A program made the position numbers and the translations under genes. A DNA stretch of 64,000 nucleotides from the NCBI GenBank assembly GCA_038501625.1, contig JAZAYU010000061.1, positions 1,786,303 through 1,850,302 on the forward strand, in the 5' to 3' direction. Below the pieces are notes generated by a model, which ran no database searches, was not told where the DNA came from, and saw nothing but the letters and a program-made list of their open reading frames with translations. Position 1 is the first letter of the stretch; each line of letters begins with the position of its first letter. This DNA comes from Corbicula japonica (Eukaryota; Mollusca; Bivalvia; Venerida; Cyrenidae). Below are positions 11,601 to 25,600 of the stretch, piece by piece.

Positions 11601-14600
11601 TAAACATTCCCTATTATTTATGAAGAATAGGACTCGCTGTAGAACGGTCCAAAACTGATGACTCAGGACATGTCTAAAACTCAAGCTTGCGATTTGCAAG
11701 TTTGAAAATAGGGCTTAACCCTTTCCTCCATATACAGGCCTTTTTACACGCGTGCGACCAGTGTAGATCCAGATCAGCTGGCACATCTGTGCTGTCTGAT
11801 CAGTATCTGCACTGGTCACATTTTGGTCAGATATAACCTAATGTATCAAAAAGCGAATGGTTAAGATTCTGATCAGACGGCACGGATGTGCCGGCTGATC
11901 TGGATCTAAACTATTCGCCCTCGCAATTGAGATGTATCAATGGAGGAAAGGGTTAATTTTTACCTATCTGCTTCTTTGTGTTAATTTCAGGGCTGAAGGT
12001 TATAAAACTGCCAGTCGCCATTTCAGCCAATCAGATGCTTGAGACTGGTTTCCATGCTCAGTTTTTATAACCCTGGGCACTGGTCTATATTGTAAATGTA
12101 CATACCCAGTCTATAGACTGAAACATGATGAGATCTAATGGATCACCACTAAGATGACCTTCTATCATGGTCAGAGAGTGACATGTTGCCATGGCTTCCG
12201 TCAGGTAACCTCGTTCCAACATCAACATATCTGTCTCCTCTTCCTGAAATCTGAAAAAATAAACAAAATAAGTATTAATTCACAGCATGTTCATAATTAA
12301 ATTAATTTTTTTTATTAAAGTAATAGTCTTATATTAGCTAAAAACATCAAAACCTAAACACAGAGGGGAAACAATCTTTTCTGTGAAAGCCCCACGAGAA
12401 ACTTTTGCTTTGTCCAAGAGTTCAGGCTCTGAATCAATAGTCTAAAACACTCTTTATAACACAGTAGGTAAACAATGCAGGTAATTAAGCTCCTAAAGTA
12501 CTCTGGGAAACAAGGGAGATAATTCAACTCCTAAATCAGTAATCAGCTAACAAGGGAGAGAATTTAGCCCCTTGAAGCAGTCTCTGTGACATCAGCTTTT
12601 ACAAGATACAAATATCAGCCCAAGATTCGGCAGTCAACGGTATTCTGTGAAGCCAGCTGACTAACTGAGAGAATTTAGCCCCTGAATCATCTCTAACAAG
12701 GGAGAGAATTCAGCTTCACAACCAGCAAAGCAAACCACTCTCTACAGTCAGCTGGCTAAGAGACAGGATTTTTAAAATCAAAGATACAGCTAATAATTCA
12801 AAAGAACAAAATTAATGTCCTCATTCACAATTTTTTTTCAAAATATCAGAAACTTTATATTTTTTTATCTTCACAAGTGGGAAAGCTAGGAGCTACTAAC
12901 AAGATAGTATAAACTGGCATACCAGACAGACTGGTTGTCTTACCTTCCATCTTTGACTTGTACAACTCCTTGCATGTTTAAACCATCCTCTGTCAGTGTA
13001 CCAGTCTGAAGAAAAATGCAAATACTCAATCAAGTAACAATTACAAATATTGATCAAGGGCTACCAACTTCCACCAGTTGGTTGACAGGTTTATTCAATC
13101 CTGCTAGCCCTCTCCATAAACCCCATGTGGCCTTCTTTCTGTAACTGCAGACTGTTCCAAGACAGTTAACAACTTTTATTTACATTTTTTTCTCAATTAT
13201 TGTCTGGGCAAACAGTGTACATCCATACCAGTTAGCAAATCTGTGCCCTCTCATCAGGATGTACACTGTTCACTTTTAGATTTAATAGGTAATTTCTGAC
13301 CAAGAAGCGACCAGACTGTGCAGATGTGCCAGCACATCTGAATCTAAAGTGGTTGCACACATGTTAAAATGTGTTTTTATGGAGAAAAGGGTTAATTGAT
13401 TAATATTGTATTTGAACCTGTAGTATCTGTGATGGTTTCTGTCAGTTGTTATTGGTCTTTTTTGATTGTTTGAATTTTATTTGCTTTCCTACAGACCTTT
13501 GTGATTCTGCGTGTTGCTTTTCTAGAACATTTTGACTAATTCCGCAGAACTTAGCAAGGTAAATGTTATAAATTTCTTAAAATGTCATGCAAACAAATTC
13601 CTGTAAAAAATGTTGATACAATACTTACAAAGGACTTAACCTGTTTCTACATAGATATGCTTTTTATCACACAGGCAACCAGCACAACCATGTTATATGA
13701 TCAGTGCCCAAGGTTATAAAACTGAGCATGGAAACCAGTCTCAAATCTCAAGCATCTGATTGGCTGAAATGGCGACCTGTCGCCATTTCAGCCAATCAGA
13801 TGCTTGAGATTTGAGACTGGTTTCTAAACTCAGTTTTATAACCTTGGGACCAGGAAGTACACTGTTCTCTTTGAGCTTCTTGGTCATAAATAACCTAATG
13901 AATCTAAATATGAACATTGTTGATCCTGATGGCAGCTGATCAGGATCTACAATGTTTGCCCAATAAATATTCTATCTATGGTGAACAAGTTTAACAAAGA
14001 ACAAGAGCCAGTCGGAAACGACTGCAAGCTCGACTATTCGAAAAGTCAGAATTATTAAGCACATTGTAACTGGGCTTCATTTAAACTGGGGAATGATTCA
14101 GGAGTTTATGACGCCTCCAACAAACACACATGAACAAAAGTTTCTTAATCCAAGTTAGGAAATCAATAAATTACACTTAATTTATTCTTGTAGATTTTTT
14201 TAGGGTTTACACAACCCAGCCCATAAACCACTGATCCCACACCCCTCTACTTACTATCCCTGCCCACCTATAGTGGTGTGGCGTGGTGTAGTACAGTATG
14301 GTATGCTGGTTGCTGGTGTTGTCATTGTTGGTGTTGTTGTTGGTGGTGGTAGTGGTGGTGTTGGTTGTTGGTGTTGTTGTTGATGTTGCTGTTGGTGGTG
14401 GTGTTGATGTTGTTGGTGGTGGTGTTGGTGTTGCTGGTGTAGTAATAGTAATAGTAATAGTATAGTGTAGTGTAGTGTAGTGTAGTGTAATGTAGTGTAG
14501 TGTAGTGTAGAGTAGAGTAGAGTAGAGTAGAGTAGAGTACAGTAGAGTACAGTAGAGTACAGTATAGTATAGTATAGTATAGTATAGTATAGTATAGTAT

Positions 14601-17600
14601 AGTATAGTATAGTATAGTATAGTATAGTATAGTATAGTATAGTATAGTATGGTAATAGTATAGTATAGCATAGTATAGTATAGTATAGTATAGTATAGTA
14701 TAGTATAGTAATAGTAATAGTATAGTAATTGTATAGTATAGTATGGTATAGTATAGTATAGTATAGTATAGTATAGTAATAGTATAGTAATAGTATAGTA
14801 TAGTATAGTATAGTATAGTATAGTATAGTATAGTATAGTAATAGTATAGTAATAGTATAGTATAGTATAGTATAGTATAGTATAGTATAGTATAGTAATA
14901 GTATAGTAATAGTATAGTAATAGTAATAGTATAGTAATAGTATAGTAAAAGTATAGTAATAGTTTAGTAATAGTATAGTATAGTATAGTAATAATATAGT
15001 AATAGTATGGTATGGTATGGTATGGTATGGTATGGTATGGTATGGTATGGTATGGTATGGTATGGTATGGTATGGTATGGTATAGTATAGTATAGTATAG
15101 TAAAGTATAGTATATGCCCCCACCCACCCCACAATTACTCAACACTTTCAACCAAAGTATGTTAAGTACATCTGTTGTAAACATTTTCTATAGCATTACA
15201 TATGAAAAACACTAACATTGAACCTTTAACAATAATTTATAAGTCTTAATTCTAATTTCAAGTGAAAAGGGCAAAAATCAAATATAAAAAAGCAAGGATG
15301 AGTTATGGGCCTTTGAAAATAAACATGATGTAAGATAAAATAAAGGTATACAAAGTTTTAAACCTTAATTTTTAAGTCTAAAAAGGGCAGTAATTTGAAA
15401 AAAATCAAAGAGTTGTGGTTCTTGGCATACATAGTCAGGGTCATGATGATGGATAAGTTTCAAAGCTATAGTACAAGAAGTATGAAAGTAACTAGCTTGC
15501 ACGCAAACTTTAACCTGAAATTCTAAGTCAAAAAAGGGGCATAATTTGATTAAAAATGAAAGAAAGAGTTATGGTTCTTGGCATACATAGTCAGGGTCAT
15601 GATGGTAAACAAGTGTCTTAAGTTTCAAAGCTATAGTACGAGAAGTATGAAAGTAACTATCTTGCAGGCAAACTTTAACCTGAAATTCTAAGTACAAAAA
15701 GGGCCATAATTTGATAAAAAAATTAAAGAAAGAGTTATGGTTCTTGGCACACATAGTCAGGGTCATGATGGTAAACAACTGTGTTAAGTTTCAAAGCTAT
15801 AGTACAAGAAGTATTTAAGTAACTACCTTGCACGCAAACTTTAACCTGAAATTCTAAGTCAAAAAAGGGCCATAATTTAAACAAAATGGAAATTAGAGTT
15901 ATGGTTCTTGGCATACAAACTTGAATTATGATGATGAACAAGTGTTGAAAGTTTCAAAGCTGTAGTAAAAGTAGTATGGAAGTTATGGGTTTGTACAGTA
16001 GCTTGCACGCAAACTTTTAACTGAAATTCTAAGTCGAAAAAGGGCCATAATTTGATTATCATGAAAGAAAGAGTTATGGATCTTGGCATAAATAGTCAGG
16101 GTCATGATGGCAAACAAGTGTCTTAAGTTTCAAAGCTATAGTAAAAGAAGTATGAAAGTAACTAGCTTGCACGCAAACTTTAACCTGAAATTCTAAGTCG
16201 AAAAAGGGCCATAATTTGTACAAAATGAAAATTAGAGTTATGGTTCTTGGCAGACAAACTTGAATTATGATGATGAAGAAGTGTTGAAAGTTTCAAAGCT
16301 GTAGTATGAGTAGTATGGAAGTTATGGGTTTGTACAGTAGCTTGCACGCAAACTTTAACCTGAAATTCTAAGTCGAAAAAGGGGCATAATTTGATAAAAA
16401 TGAAAGTTAGAGTTATGGTTCTTGGCATACACACTTGGGATATGATGATTAACAAGTGTTGAATGTTTCAAAGCTGTAGTATAAGTAGTATTGAAGTTAT
16501 GAGTCTGTACAGTAGCTTGCATGCAAACTTTAACCTGAAATTCTAAGTCGAAAAAGGGCCATAATTTGATCAAAATGAAAGTTAGAGTTATGGTTCTTGG
16601 CATACACACACGGGACATGATGATGAACAAGTGTGCCAAGTTTTAAAGCTGTAGTATAGGTAGTATTGAAGTTATGAGTTTGTACAGTAGGTTGCACGCA
16701 AACTTTAACCTGAAATTTTAAGTCAAAAAAGGGCCATAATTTGATCAAAATGAAAGTTAGAGTTATGGTTCTTGGCAAACACACTCGGGACATGATGATA
16801 AACAAGTGTGCCAAGTTTAAAAGCTGTAGCTATAGTAGTTTTTAAGATATAGGTAGGTTGCACGTAAACTTTAACCAAAGCGGGACGGCGACGGCGACGC
16901 CGACAGTGAGTACAATAGCTCGACATATTCTTCGAATAGTCGAGCTAACAAAAATCAGGAAAAAACCTTTCTCTACAGATATACAAGGACACAATTACTA
17001 GACAGAAGAGTCTTTGTACCCAGGGAATGGTTTAGATGGAGACTTCATAAAATTTCATAAACTTCTTCTACTAAGCCAATAGGATAAGTTTTTCCCTGTA
17101 TGTTTCTTATTGAAAGCTGATAACCGACCAAACTTCTCTCTAAAATTGAAAATACTTCTTTATGTTCTTTTGTGTTCTCACAGTCTAAACCGATCCTTGG
17201 TATGTTGATTAACATAGTAAAGGAAAGTTTAATTGCTAAATTATCTGATAGGCAAAGAGCTTACTTTATCAAAGCAAACAGCATTAATACTGCCACAGAT
17301 GTTGATACTCCTTGGACTGATACAGTAGATGGCACTGCGCTTCATTCTCGCCTGAGCAAACACGATGCCCACCGTTAGTGCTGCTGGCAGGGCTGGCGGG
17401 ACAGCTATGGTGATCAGGTCCAGTGAACGCTTCAATATTTCTCCTACTGGATCACCTCTTTGTGTCTTAATAGAATTAAAAAACAAGATAATGAGATAAA
17501 GATAGTAATAATGTTGCACTTTATTTTTAAAAAAATCTGTATACAGTTGAACCTGCCTTAGCAGCCAGTTTGAATATGTTCTAAGCTCACATTTTGTTCT

Positions 17601-18686
17601 AATTTTCACCTGTCTCAAACAGTCACCTGTGTTAAGCAGCCCTTTTTGTAACTCTCTTGGATGGCTGCTTAAGATAGGTATTACCAAATCAAGTATACTA
17701 ATATTCATGATGTTCCATTTGCTGTTGTGTCATTTTAATCAGGGAAAATTTTTTTTCTTTCATATTCAGTACTGTAACACCAGCAAGGTAACTAAACTTG
17801 CAGGTACAAACAAGGTATAGGTAAGTTAGTGACAAATTAAACTAGATGTTTTTTGTGAAAAACGCATGTTTCCCCCCTGCGCCCTATTGAAGGAAGGCCA
17901 AGGAAGAGATATCACCTTTTTAAAACTGAAGCCTGTGTCATTTATTATGGTATAGTGAGAGGAAACCATTTTCACTCATCGGGCCCCTGTGACATTGACC
18001 TTTGACCTACTGAACCCAAAATCAATAGGAGTCCTCTACTCAATAAGGACATCCATCGTATGAAGTTTGAAGGCTCTGGGTGAAATAGAACTCCTGTTAT
18101 TGAGTGCTAACGGTTTTCACTCTTCGGGCCCCTGTGACCTTGACCTTTGACCTACTGACCCCCAAAACAATAGGGTTCTTCTACTCAATAAGGGCTATTA
18201 TCCTATTTGTTTGAATGCTCTGGGTCAAGCGGTACTCCAGTTACTGACTGGATAAGGTTTTCACTTTTCGGGGCCCCTGTGACCTTGACCTTTGACCTAC
18301 TGACCCCCAATTCAATAGGGTTCTTCTACTCAATAGGGACATCACCCTGTGAAGTTTGAATGCTGTGGGTCAAAGGGTACTCCAGTTATTAAGCAGAAAC
18401 AAAGTGTGACAGATGGACAGAGGGACAGACGGACAGGGCAAAAACGATATGTCTCCCCAAGAGACCCTATAAAGTTTGAATGCTCTGGGTCAAAGGGTAC
18501 TCCAGTTATTGAGCGGAAACAGTTTTCACTCTTCCGGCCCCTGTGACCTTGACCTTTGACCTACTGACCCCAAAATCAATAGGGTTCTTCTACTCAATAA
18601 GGGCCATCACCCTGTGAAGTTTGAATGCTGTGGGTCAAACTGTACTCAAGTTATTGAGCGGATACGAAGTGTGACAGACAGACTGA

Positions 18687-18724
<38 letters not shown>

Positions 18725-21700
18725 GACATAACTACGCTAAAGGACAAAAGTCGTCCGGTCTACAATTTGCAACACATTACTCTACCTGCAGAACTGGGTT
18801 AAGTTCCAGAATTCTTTTTTTCATTGAATGCATATATGTCCTTTTTCAAACGATACCAAATTTATGAGTGTGTAACAAAAACTTCTCAGGTTTAAAAGAT
18901 ATTATAGAAACCGGTACCGGACAAGACTTTTGTCCACAAGTATAGTTTTGTATTCTGTAGAACACTCGCAAGTTGACAGAAAATACAACTCGACTGAATT
19001 TCCTTTAAGCTTATTTTATTTTATTTATTTATATTAAACCGACACAGAAATATAAGAAAAGAACAATCACATATTGAAGGCTTGTGTAATTGTTTACCTT
19101 AAGTATAACAGTGTAGACAAGACCTATACCAGCTATGAAGGCCAACACTCCCACAAAGAGGTAAGTGTCTCGATTGAACTTAAAGTCAACTGGTTTTGGG
19201 TATAGAATAGCTCGCACCAACTCTCCTTTTGATGTCAGAAAACCTGTAATATTCAGAAATATGTAATGATACTTTCATGACATTTATAAGATACATTCTG
19301 AAAATTAAACTGAACAGTTTACTACATATATACACCTTTTATTTAAGACCAGTTTAGATCCAGATCTGCTAGCACATCTGTGCCCATCTGATCTCAATCC
19401 AGTGTTCCCTTCCTGGTCAGAAATAACCTGAATCTGAAAGTGATTACTTTATATCCTGATCAGGCTTCACAGATGTCAACACATAATCTTAGGCATCTGT
19501 TTGAATATTTGGCCCACCCTTGTCTTAATATTTGTACAAATACCACTAAATGATACTAATACTTACATCAAAAGAACTTTGTGACCATAAAGTCATTGTG
19601 GACCTTATTTGATAGACATAAAACTAGCCATTTTTGTACTCTATTCTTGTTTAAGTTGATTGAAAATCGAATATACTGTTAAACATGCCTTATCAGCCAC
19701 CTGCATTCAGCAACTACCTGTCTTAAACTGACATTTTGTTTTTATAATTAACTATCTTAAAAAGCCACCTGTGTTAAGCAGCCACGTTTTACCACTCCAT
19801 TGGGTGGCTGCTAAACACAGGTTTGACTGTATTGGCATACTGACTAGGTACTAGATGAATGACCATGGCTGGACAGAACCTATCATGCAACACATAACTT
19901 GCAGAAGCACTGTACTGTTTACATTGTACTAAAATCAACAATAAGATGTTTAAACTTACCTGTTCTAAGTACGACAGCTCTGACCTTCTGGTTTCCATAG
20001 TAACGTGTTTGGATGACCTGTGTTCCACAGAACAATGTGTGTTTACTGTGCTCCTTCATATTAAACATGGCTGACGAGTTCCGGGAGTCTGGTAATGGTG
20101 TCTTTGTCACTGGAACACTTTCACCTGTGTCCAAGATTATAAAACTGAGCATGGAAACCAGTCTCAAATCTCAAGCATCTGATTGGCTGAAATGGCGACT
20201 GGACGCCATTTCAGCCAATCAGATGCTTGAGATTTGAGACTGGTTTTATATCTCAGTTTTATAACCTTGCAAAACCAGTAGTGTATATGTTAACCCTTTC
20301 CTCCATAGACACACCTTTATTGCATGGGCGAACAGTTTAGATCCAGATCAGCCAGCACATCTGTGCCATCTGACCAGGATCTAAACTGTTCGCTTTTTGA
20401 TTCATTAGGTTATTTCTGACCAAAATGCGACCAGTGCAGATCCTGATCAGACGGCACGGATTTGCCAGCTGATCTGGATCTACACTGGTCGCACATGCGT
20501 AAAAATATGTATATATGGAGGAAAGGGGTTAATTCAATGTATAACTTGGCAATTTATCTACTATCTCAGTAATAATTGATGTGCTTTAATTTTGATGAAA
20601 ATAACAAATCCTCATACATTTATAATCAGAAAGCATGGGTGGATACTGCCTTTTTTTAACCCCCACCTGTGAGTGAGCTTTCGTTGACAATACAGTTGCC
20701 GCTGATGAGGACGGCATCACACTGCATCATACAGCCGTGGTGTGGTACCTCTATCACATCACCTGGTACCAGATCCTCCGAGTGAATATCTTCATAAACT
20801 GTTAAATACACAAACATTCATGGAGAAATTCTGGGTGGGTAAAAGGTCAAGGTATGAAACACAAATTCTAAGTAATAACTAGATGCCTGTTGGCAACATA
20901 TCGAGCCAATTGCAGGGGTGAAAGTTAATAATTCTGAAAATCCTGAAAACTTGTCAATTTATATAGGGAAAATAAAGAAAATCAACCAGTTTTAGACCAA
21001 CAGAATCCTGAATTCATTAATAATCCTGAAAACGTTGATCCCTGCAACTGTGAAAAAAGCAATATTAACATACAATTTGGCACAGTTTGTCACGAACAAG
21101 AATTGTCACAAAACTGACATACGGCTCCATAACACTGAAATGACTTCGAACTTAAAGGTTAGACCTTTAAGTGCACGTCTGATGGTTATTTTGGGAACAA
21201 TTGGTAAGTTATGGCTAATACATAAAAATGGGATGGATGGACATAATCTGATACACAGTGTGACTACAATCAGCCACCTTTGATCTGCAACTGTGACGAC
21301 CTTTGAGATCGGAGCTGCAGTTTGCATGACACTCCATCTCACTGTATAATTGAGGTTAACATTCATGTCCAATTTTGACTGGATTGTTTAATACATTTCA
21401 AAGTTATCGGCTAGACAAAAACTGACATGATATTTGACCAGCAACTGTGTCCTTGACCTTTGATCTGACAGACAAGCATTCAGGCCAAGTTTCAAACTTG
21501 GTAGAGATATAACAGACCTAGATTCATTGTGATCCCATAAAAGGCTGAAGTTCTGTAACTTTGCATCAAAATATTTCCAAAGACAGAGTCTGACACCAAC
21601 CAATTCTAATCAAGCATTATCATCAGCTTCCCAAAATAAATAGTGACAATTTCTTCTTACTCACAGAATAAAAGTTCATCACTGTCAGATACTGAAAATT

Positions 21701-22573
21701 TATATTTTGAAGAAATATCAACAACTTTTGGATACTGACTTTCAGATTAAGATCAAAGGGAGAATAATCAAGAAAATTTTGTTAACTCCCTTTGTTAACT
21801 GAAACGGAAAGAGGAAGTTGAATTAATTGAAACAAAAAATCCAATAATGAAAGATAACAAATAACAACTTTAAAACAAACAAGTTAGTGCAATTTTTATA
21901 TAATGTCTAAAAATCTTAAATAACTTTTATAGGAAAAATGTTATAAGATAATTTTTATTTCTAATAATACAAATAGTTTTCTTGTTTCTGTTTGACCTTA
22001 AAATATAAATAGCTTTTTAATTTTCAGTAAGTCAAAAGATAGCCGATACATAAAGGATACAACATGAGTGATCATTTCATAGACTTAAAGTAAAATAATG
22101 AAATAAGTCATGTAAATTGATTTAAATCAAGGCTTTTCACAAGTTTTGTATCATTCAAGAGGACGAGTTTAATAATTTCAGTATAAAATGAACACAAATA
22201 ATGTATTCTATTTATCACATAACCTCAAAAAATGGAGCAATTTCCATTAATGGTCACGTTTTTATTCTCCAGTAAAAAAGAAATGGAACATGTGTATTCC
22301 CGTCAAATTTGGTGGTACCTGAGCTAGACCCGACATAATATTTTATCCTACCCTTGTCCCAGTTGCCAAAACAAAGTAATAAAACAAGAAGCTGTGTTCG
22401 GAAAACACATATGCCCCCGGTAGCGAAGTTTGTCACGATACAAATTTTAAACTAGAATCTGTTTTTGTGAAAACGCATGTCTCCCCAGTCGCCCTATTGA
22501 ATGAAGGCTAAGGAAGTGATATCGCCTTTTTGAAATGGAAGCCTGTGTCATTTATTATGGTATAATGAACATG

Positions 22574-22631
<58 letters not shown>

Positions 22632-25600
22632 GAAATATCGTCAGATATGGGGTCTCTGTAATAAACCTTAATCAGGGGTTGTATTTATATACTAAGAAAT
22701 GTGGTAAGTTACGGGTCTTACTTCGATATTATACCTATATGTGTGGTTCTATAAAGGTTACGGGGTATATATGGTACCCCGCTAATTAAATGTCATTTCT
22801 ATGCACTATCTGACCTTGTAAGTACTATAAGCTGTAATATAAAAATTCGGTTTATGATAAAAAAAAAAATTCGGGTTTTTTTTTATAGACCGAAAATAAA
22901 TTTCGATAATAAACCGTGTTACGGGAATAAAGTTTATCGTACTTAAGAAGTCCGATTATGCATAGAAATGGCATTGAAAATTACGGGGTACCATATATAC
23001 CCCATTACTTTATAGCACCTCACATAAAGGTGTAATATCGAAATTAGACCCGTAACTTACCACATTTCTTAGTATATATATATATATATTAACTCTACGG
23101 GCCCCTGTGATGTTGAAGTCTGGCCTAAATACCCCAAAGTGAACAGGGTTCTTCAAGGCTGTAACAGCAACCATTGTATGAAGTTTGTAGGCTCTAGGTA
23201 AAATAAAACTCCAGTTAGTGAGAGGAAACCATTTTCACTCATCGGGCCCCTGTGACCTTGACCTTTGACCTACTGACCCCCAAAATCAATAGGAGTCCTC
23301 TACTCAATAAGGACATCCATCGTATGAAGTTTGAAGGCTCTGGGAGAAATAGAACTCCTGTTATTGAGTGGAAATGGTTTTCCCACTTTGGGCCCCTGTG
23401 ACCTTGACCTTTGACATACTGACCCCAAAATCAATAGGGTTCTTCTACTCAATAAGGGCTATCACCCTATGAAGTTTGAAGGCTCTGGGTCAAAGGGTGC
23501 TCGAGTTATTGAGTGGAAACGGTTTTCACTCTTCGAGCCCCTGTGACCTTGACCTTTGACCTACTGACCCCAAAATCAATAGTGTTCTTCTACTCAATAA
23601 GGGCTATCACCCTATAAAGTTTGAAGGCTCAGGGTCAAAGGGTACTCGAGTTATTGAGCGGAAACGGTTTTCACACTTCCGGCCCCTGTGATCTTGACCT
23701 TTGACCTACTGACCCCAAAATCAATAGGGTTCTTCTACTCAATAAGGGCTATCATCCTATAAAGTTTGAATGCTCTGGAACAAAGGGTACCCGAGTTATT
23801 GAGCGGAAAAGGTTTTCACACTTCTGGCCCCTGTGACCTTGACCTTTGACCTACTGACCCCAAAATCAATAGGGTTCTTCTTCTCAATAAGGGCTATAAC
23901 CCTATGAAATTTGAAGGCTCTGGGTCAAAAGGTACTCGAGTTATTGAGCGGAAACGGTTTTCATACTTCGGGCCCCTGTGACCTTGACCTTTGACCTACT
24001 GCAATGCTACATACCACATATCTAAGCTTTAGGCATTGAGGTTTCCAGTAGGAAGATTTTTAAAGTTTTCCTTTTTCACATATTAAGGGCCCCCGGGACG
24101 GGGACGATTTTGACCCCAGGGCCAACTTTTAAACAAAGTTGATAAAGGGTCTCTACACAATACTCAGCACCAAATATCTAAGATCTAGTCCTATTAGTTT
24201 CAGAGAAAAATGATTTTTCATGTTTTTCCTATATAACTATATGTAAACCAAGAGAACCCTAGGGCGTGGCCGATTTTGGCCCAGGGGACATAATTTGAAC
24301 AAATTTAGAAGACATCCATTAGACAATTCTACTTACCAAATATCTAAGCTGTACGCATTGTGGTTTGTGAGAAGAAGATTTTTAAAGATTCCCTATATGT
24401 CTATGTAAAATGAAGTGACCCCTGGGGCGGGGCCAATTTTGACCCCAGGGAAATAATTTGAACAATCATTGTAGAGTTCCACTAGAGGGTGCTAAATGCC
24501 AAATATCTTAGTTCTAGGCCTTGTGGTTTCAGACAAGATTTTTAAAGTTTTTCCTTCAGGTTGCCATGGCAACCAGAGTTCTGCATGGAATTGATTTCTT
24601 TGAACAACTTTGGAAGAGCTTCATGCAAGGAACATCCGTGGCAAGTTTCATCAACTTTGGCCCAGGGGTTTAAGAGGAGATGTCGTTTAAATTAAAAGTT
24701 TATGGCCGGACGGACGCCGGACAAATTGCGATCACAAAAGCTCACCTTGTCACTATGTGACAGGTGAGCTAAAAACCCACTTGCCGAAACAGGATAACCA
24801 TTTATCTCTAAGTATGAAATGGGAGATAACGCCAGAAATATGGTAATCAGAGTTATGCAACTTGTTTGGATCATGACCTGTGTACTGTTCAGTAACTTAA
24901 AGTAAGTGTGTAAACTTTCATGTCAATGCTCTGTGTAGAAATTGAGAAATACCCAATTTGCCGAAACAGGTTAACCTTTTTCTCTAAGTACAAAATGGGG
25001 AGATAACCCAAGAAATAAGGTAGCCAGAGTTATTTATCTTGTCAGGCTCATGACCGGTGAACTGTTATGTAAGTGTGTAAACTTTCATGCCAATGCTCTT
25101 AATAGAAATTGAGAAATATCCAACTTGCCGAAAAAGGTTAAACGGACGACTTACAGAAGTACGGACAGACGGACTTTTCAATCACTAGATGCCGGGGGCA
25201 TAAAAATAAATGATTTAACTAGAATGTTTTTGTGAAAAACGCTTGTCTCCCCCCTGCGCCAAGACCCCTGTATCCTTGACCTTTGGCCTACTGATCCCAT
25301 AATCAATAGGGTTCTTCAACTCAATAAGGGCTATTACCCTATTTAGTTTGAATGCTCTGGGTCAAGCCGTACTCCAGTAATTGACCGGATATGGTTTTTA
25401 CTCTTCGGGGCCCCTGTCACCTTGACCTTTGACCTACTGACCCCCAAAATCAATAGGAGTCCTCTACTCAATAAGGACATCCATTGTATGAAGTTTGAAG
25501 GGTCTTGGTAAAATAGAACTCCTGTTATTGAGTGGAAACGGTTTTCACTCTTCAGGCCCCTGTGACCTTGACCTTTGACCTACTGACCCCCTAATCAATA

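Larger units (their letters stand above)
22450..24776. mobile_element. Chimeric Helentron/HINE-like element H7, nested in H6
   Basis: Left end AACTAGA and hairpin GTTTT/AAAAC, with H4/H8-type core units (23100-24000). At 24001, directly after TTGACCTTTGACCTACTG, it switches to H2-type core units and ends with the H2-type hairpin AGCTCACC...GGTGAGCT (24740-24770). The two ends belong to different families. Confidence 0.65.
22383..25206. mobile_element. Helentron/HINE-like element H6 (outer, interrupted)
   Basis: Left end AACAAGA plus hairpin TGTGTT/AACACA (22393-22409), with ATGCCCCCGG at 22411-22420. The right end CCGGGGGCAT is at 25192-25201. Its own core (three units of about 160 bp with ACTTGCCGAAACAGG) survives only at 24777-25150. 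Another element (22450-24776) is inserted just inside the left end. Confidence 0.65.

Noticed and set aside
14207..15184. Minus-strand open frames of 292-325 codons rich in Tyr/Leu/Ile
   Set aside because: They are translations of the AGTAT microsatellite in several frames, with no protein-like composition.
15569..16926. Chain of 67-94 codon minus-strand frames with similar sequence
   Set aside because: They follow the tandem core of H3; each is a shadow of the same repeat unit and none has a start or end context.
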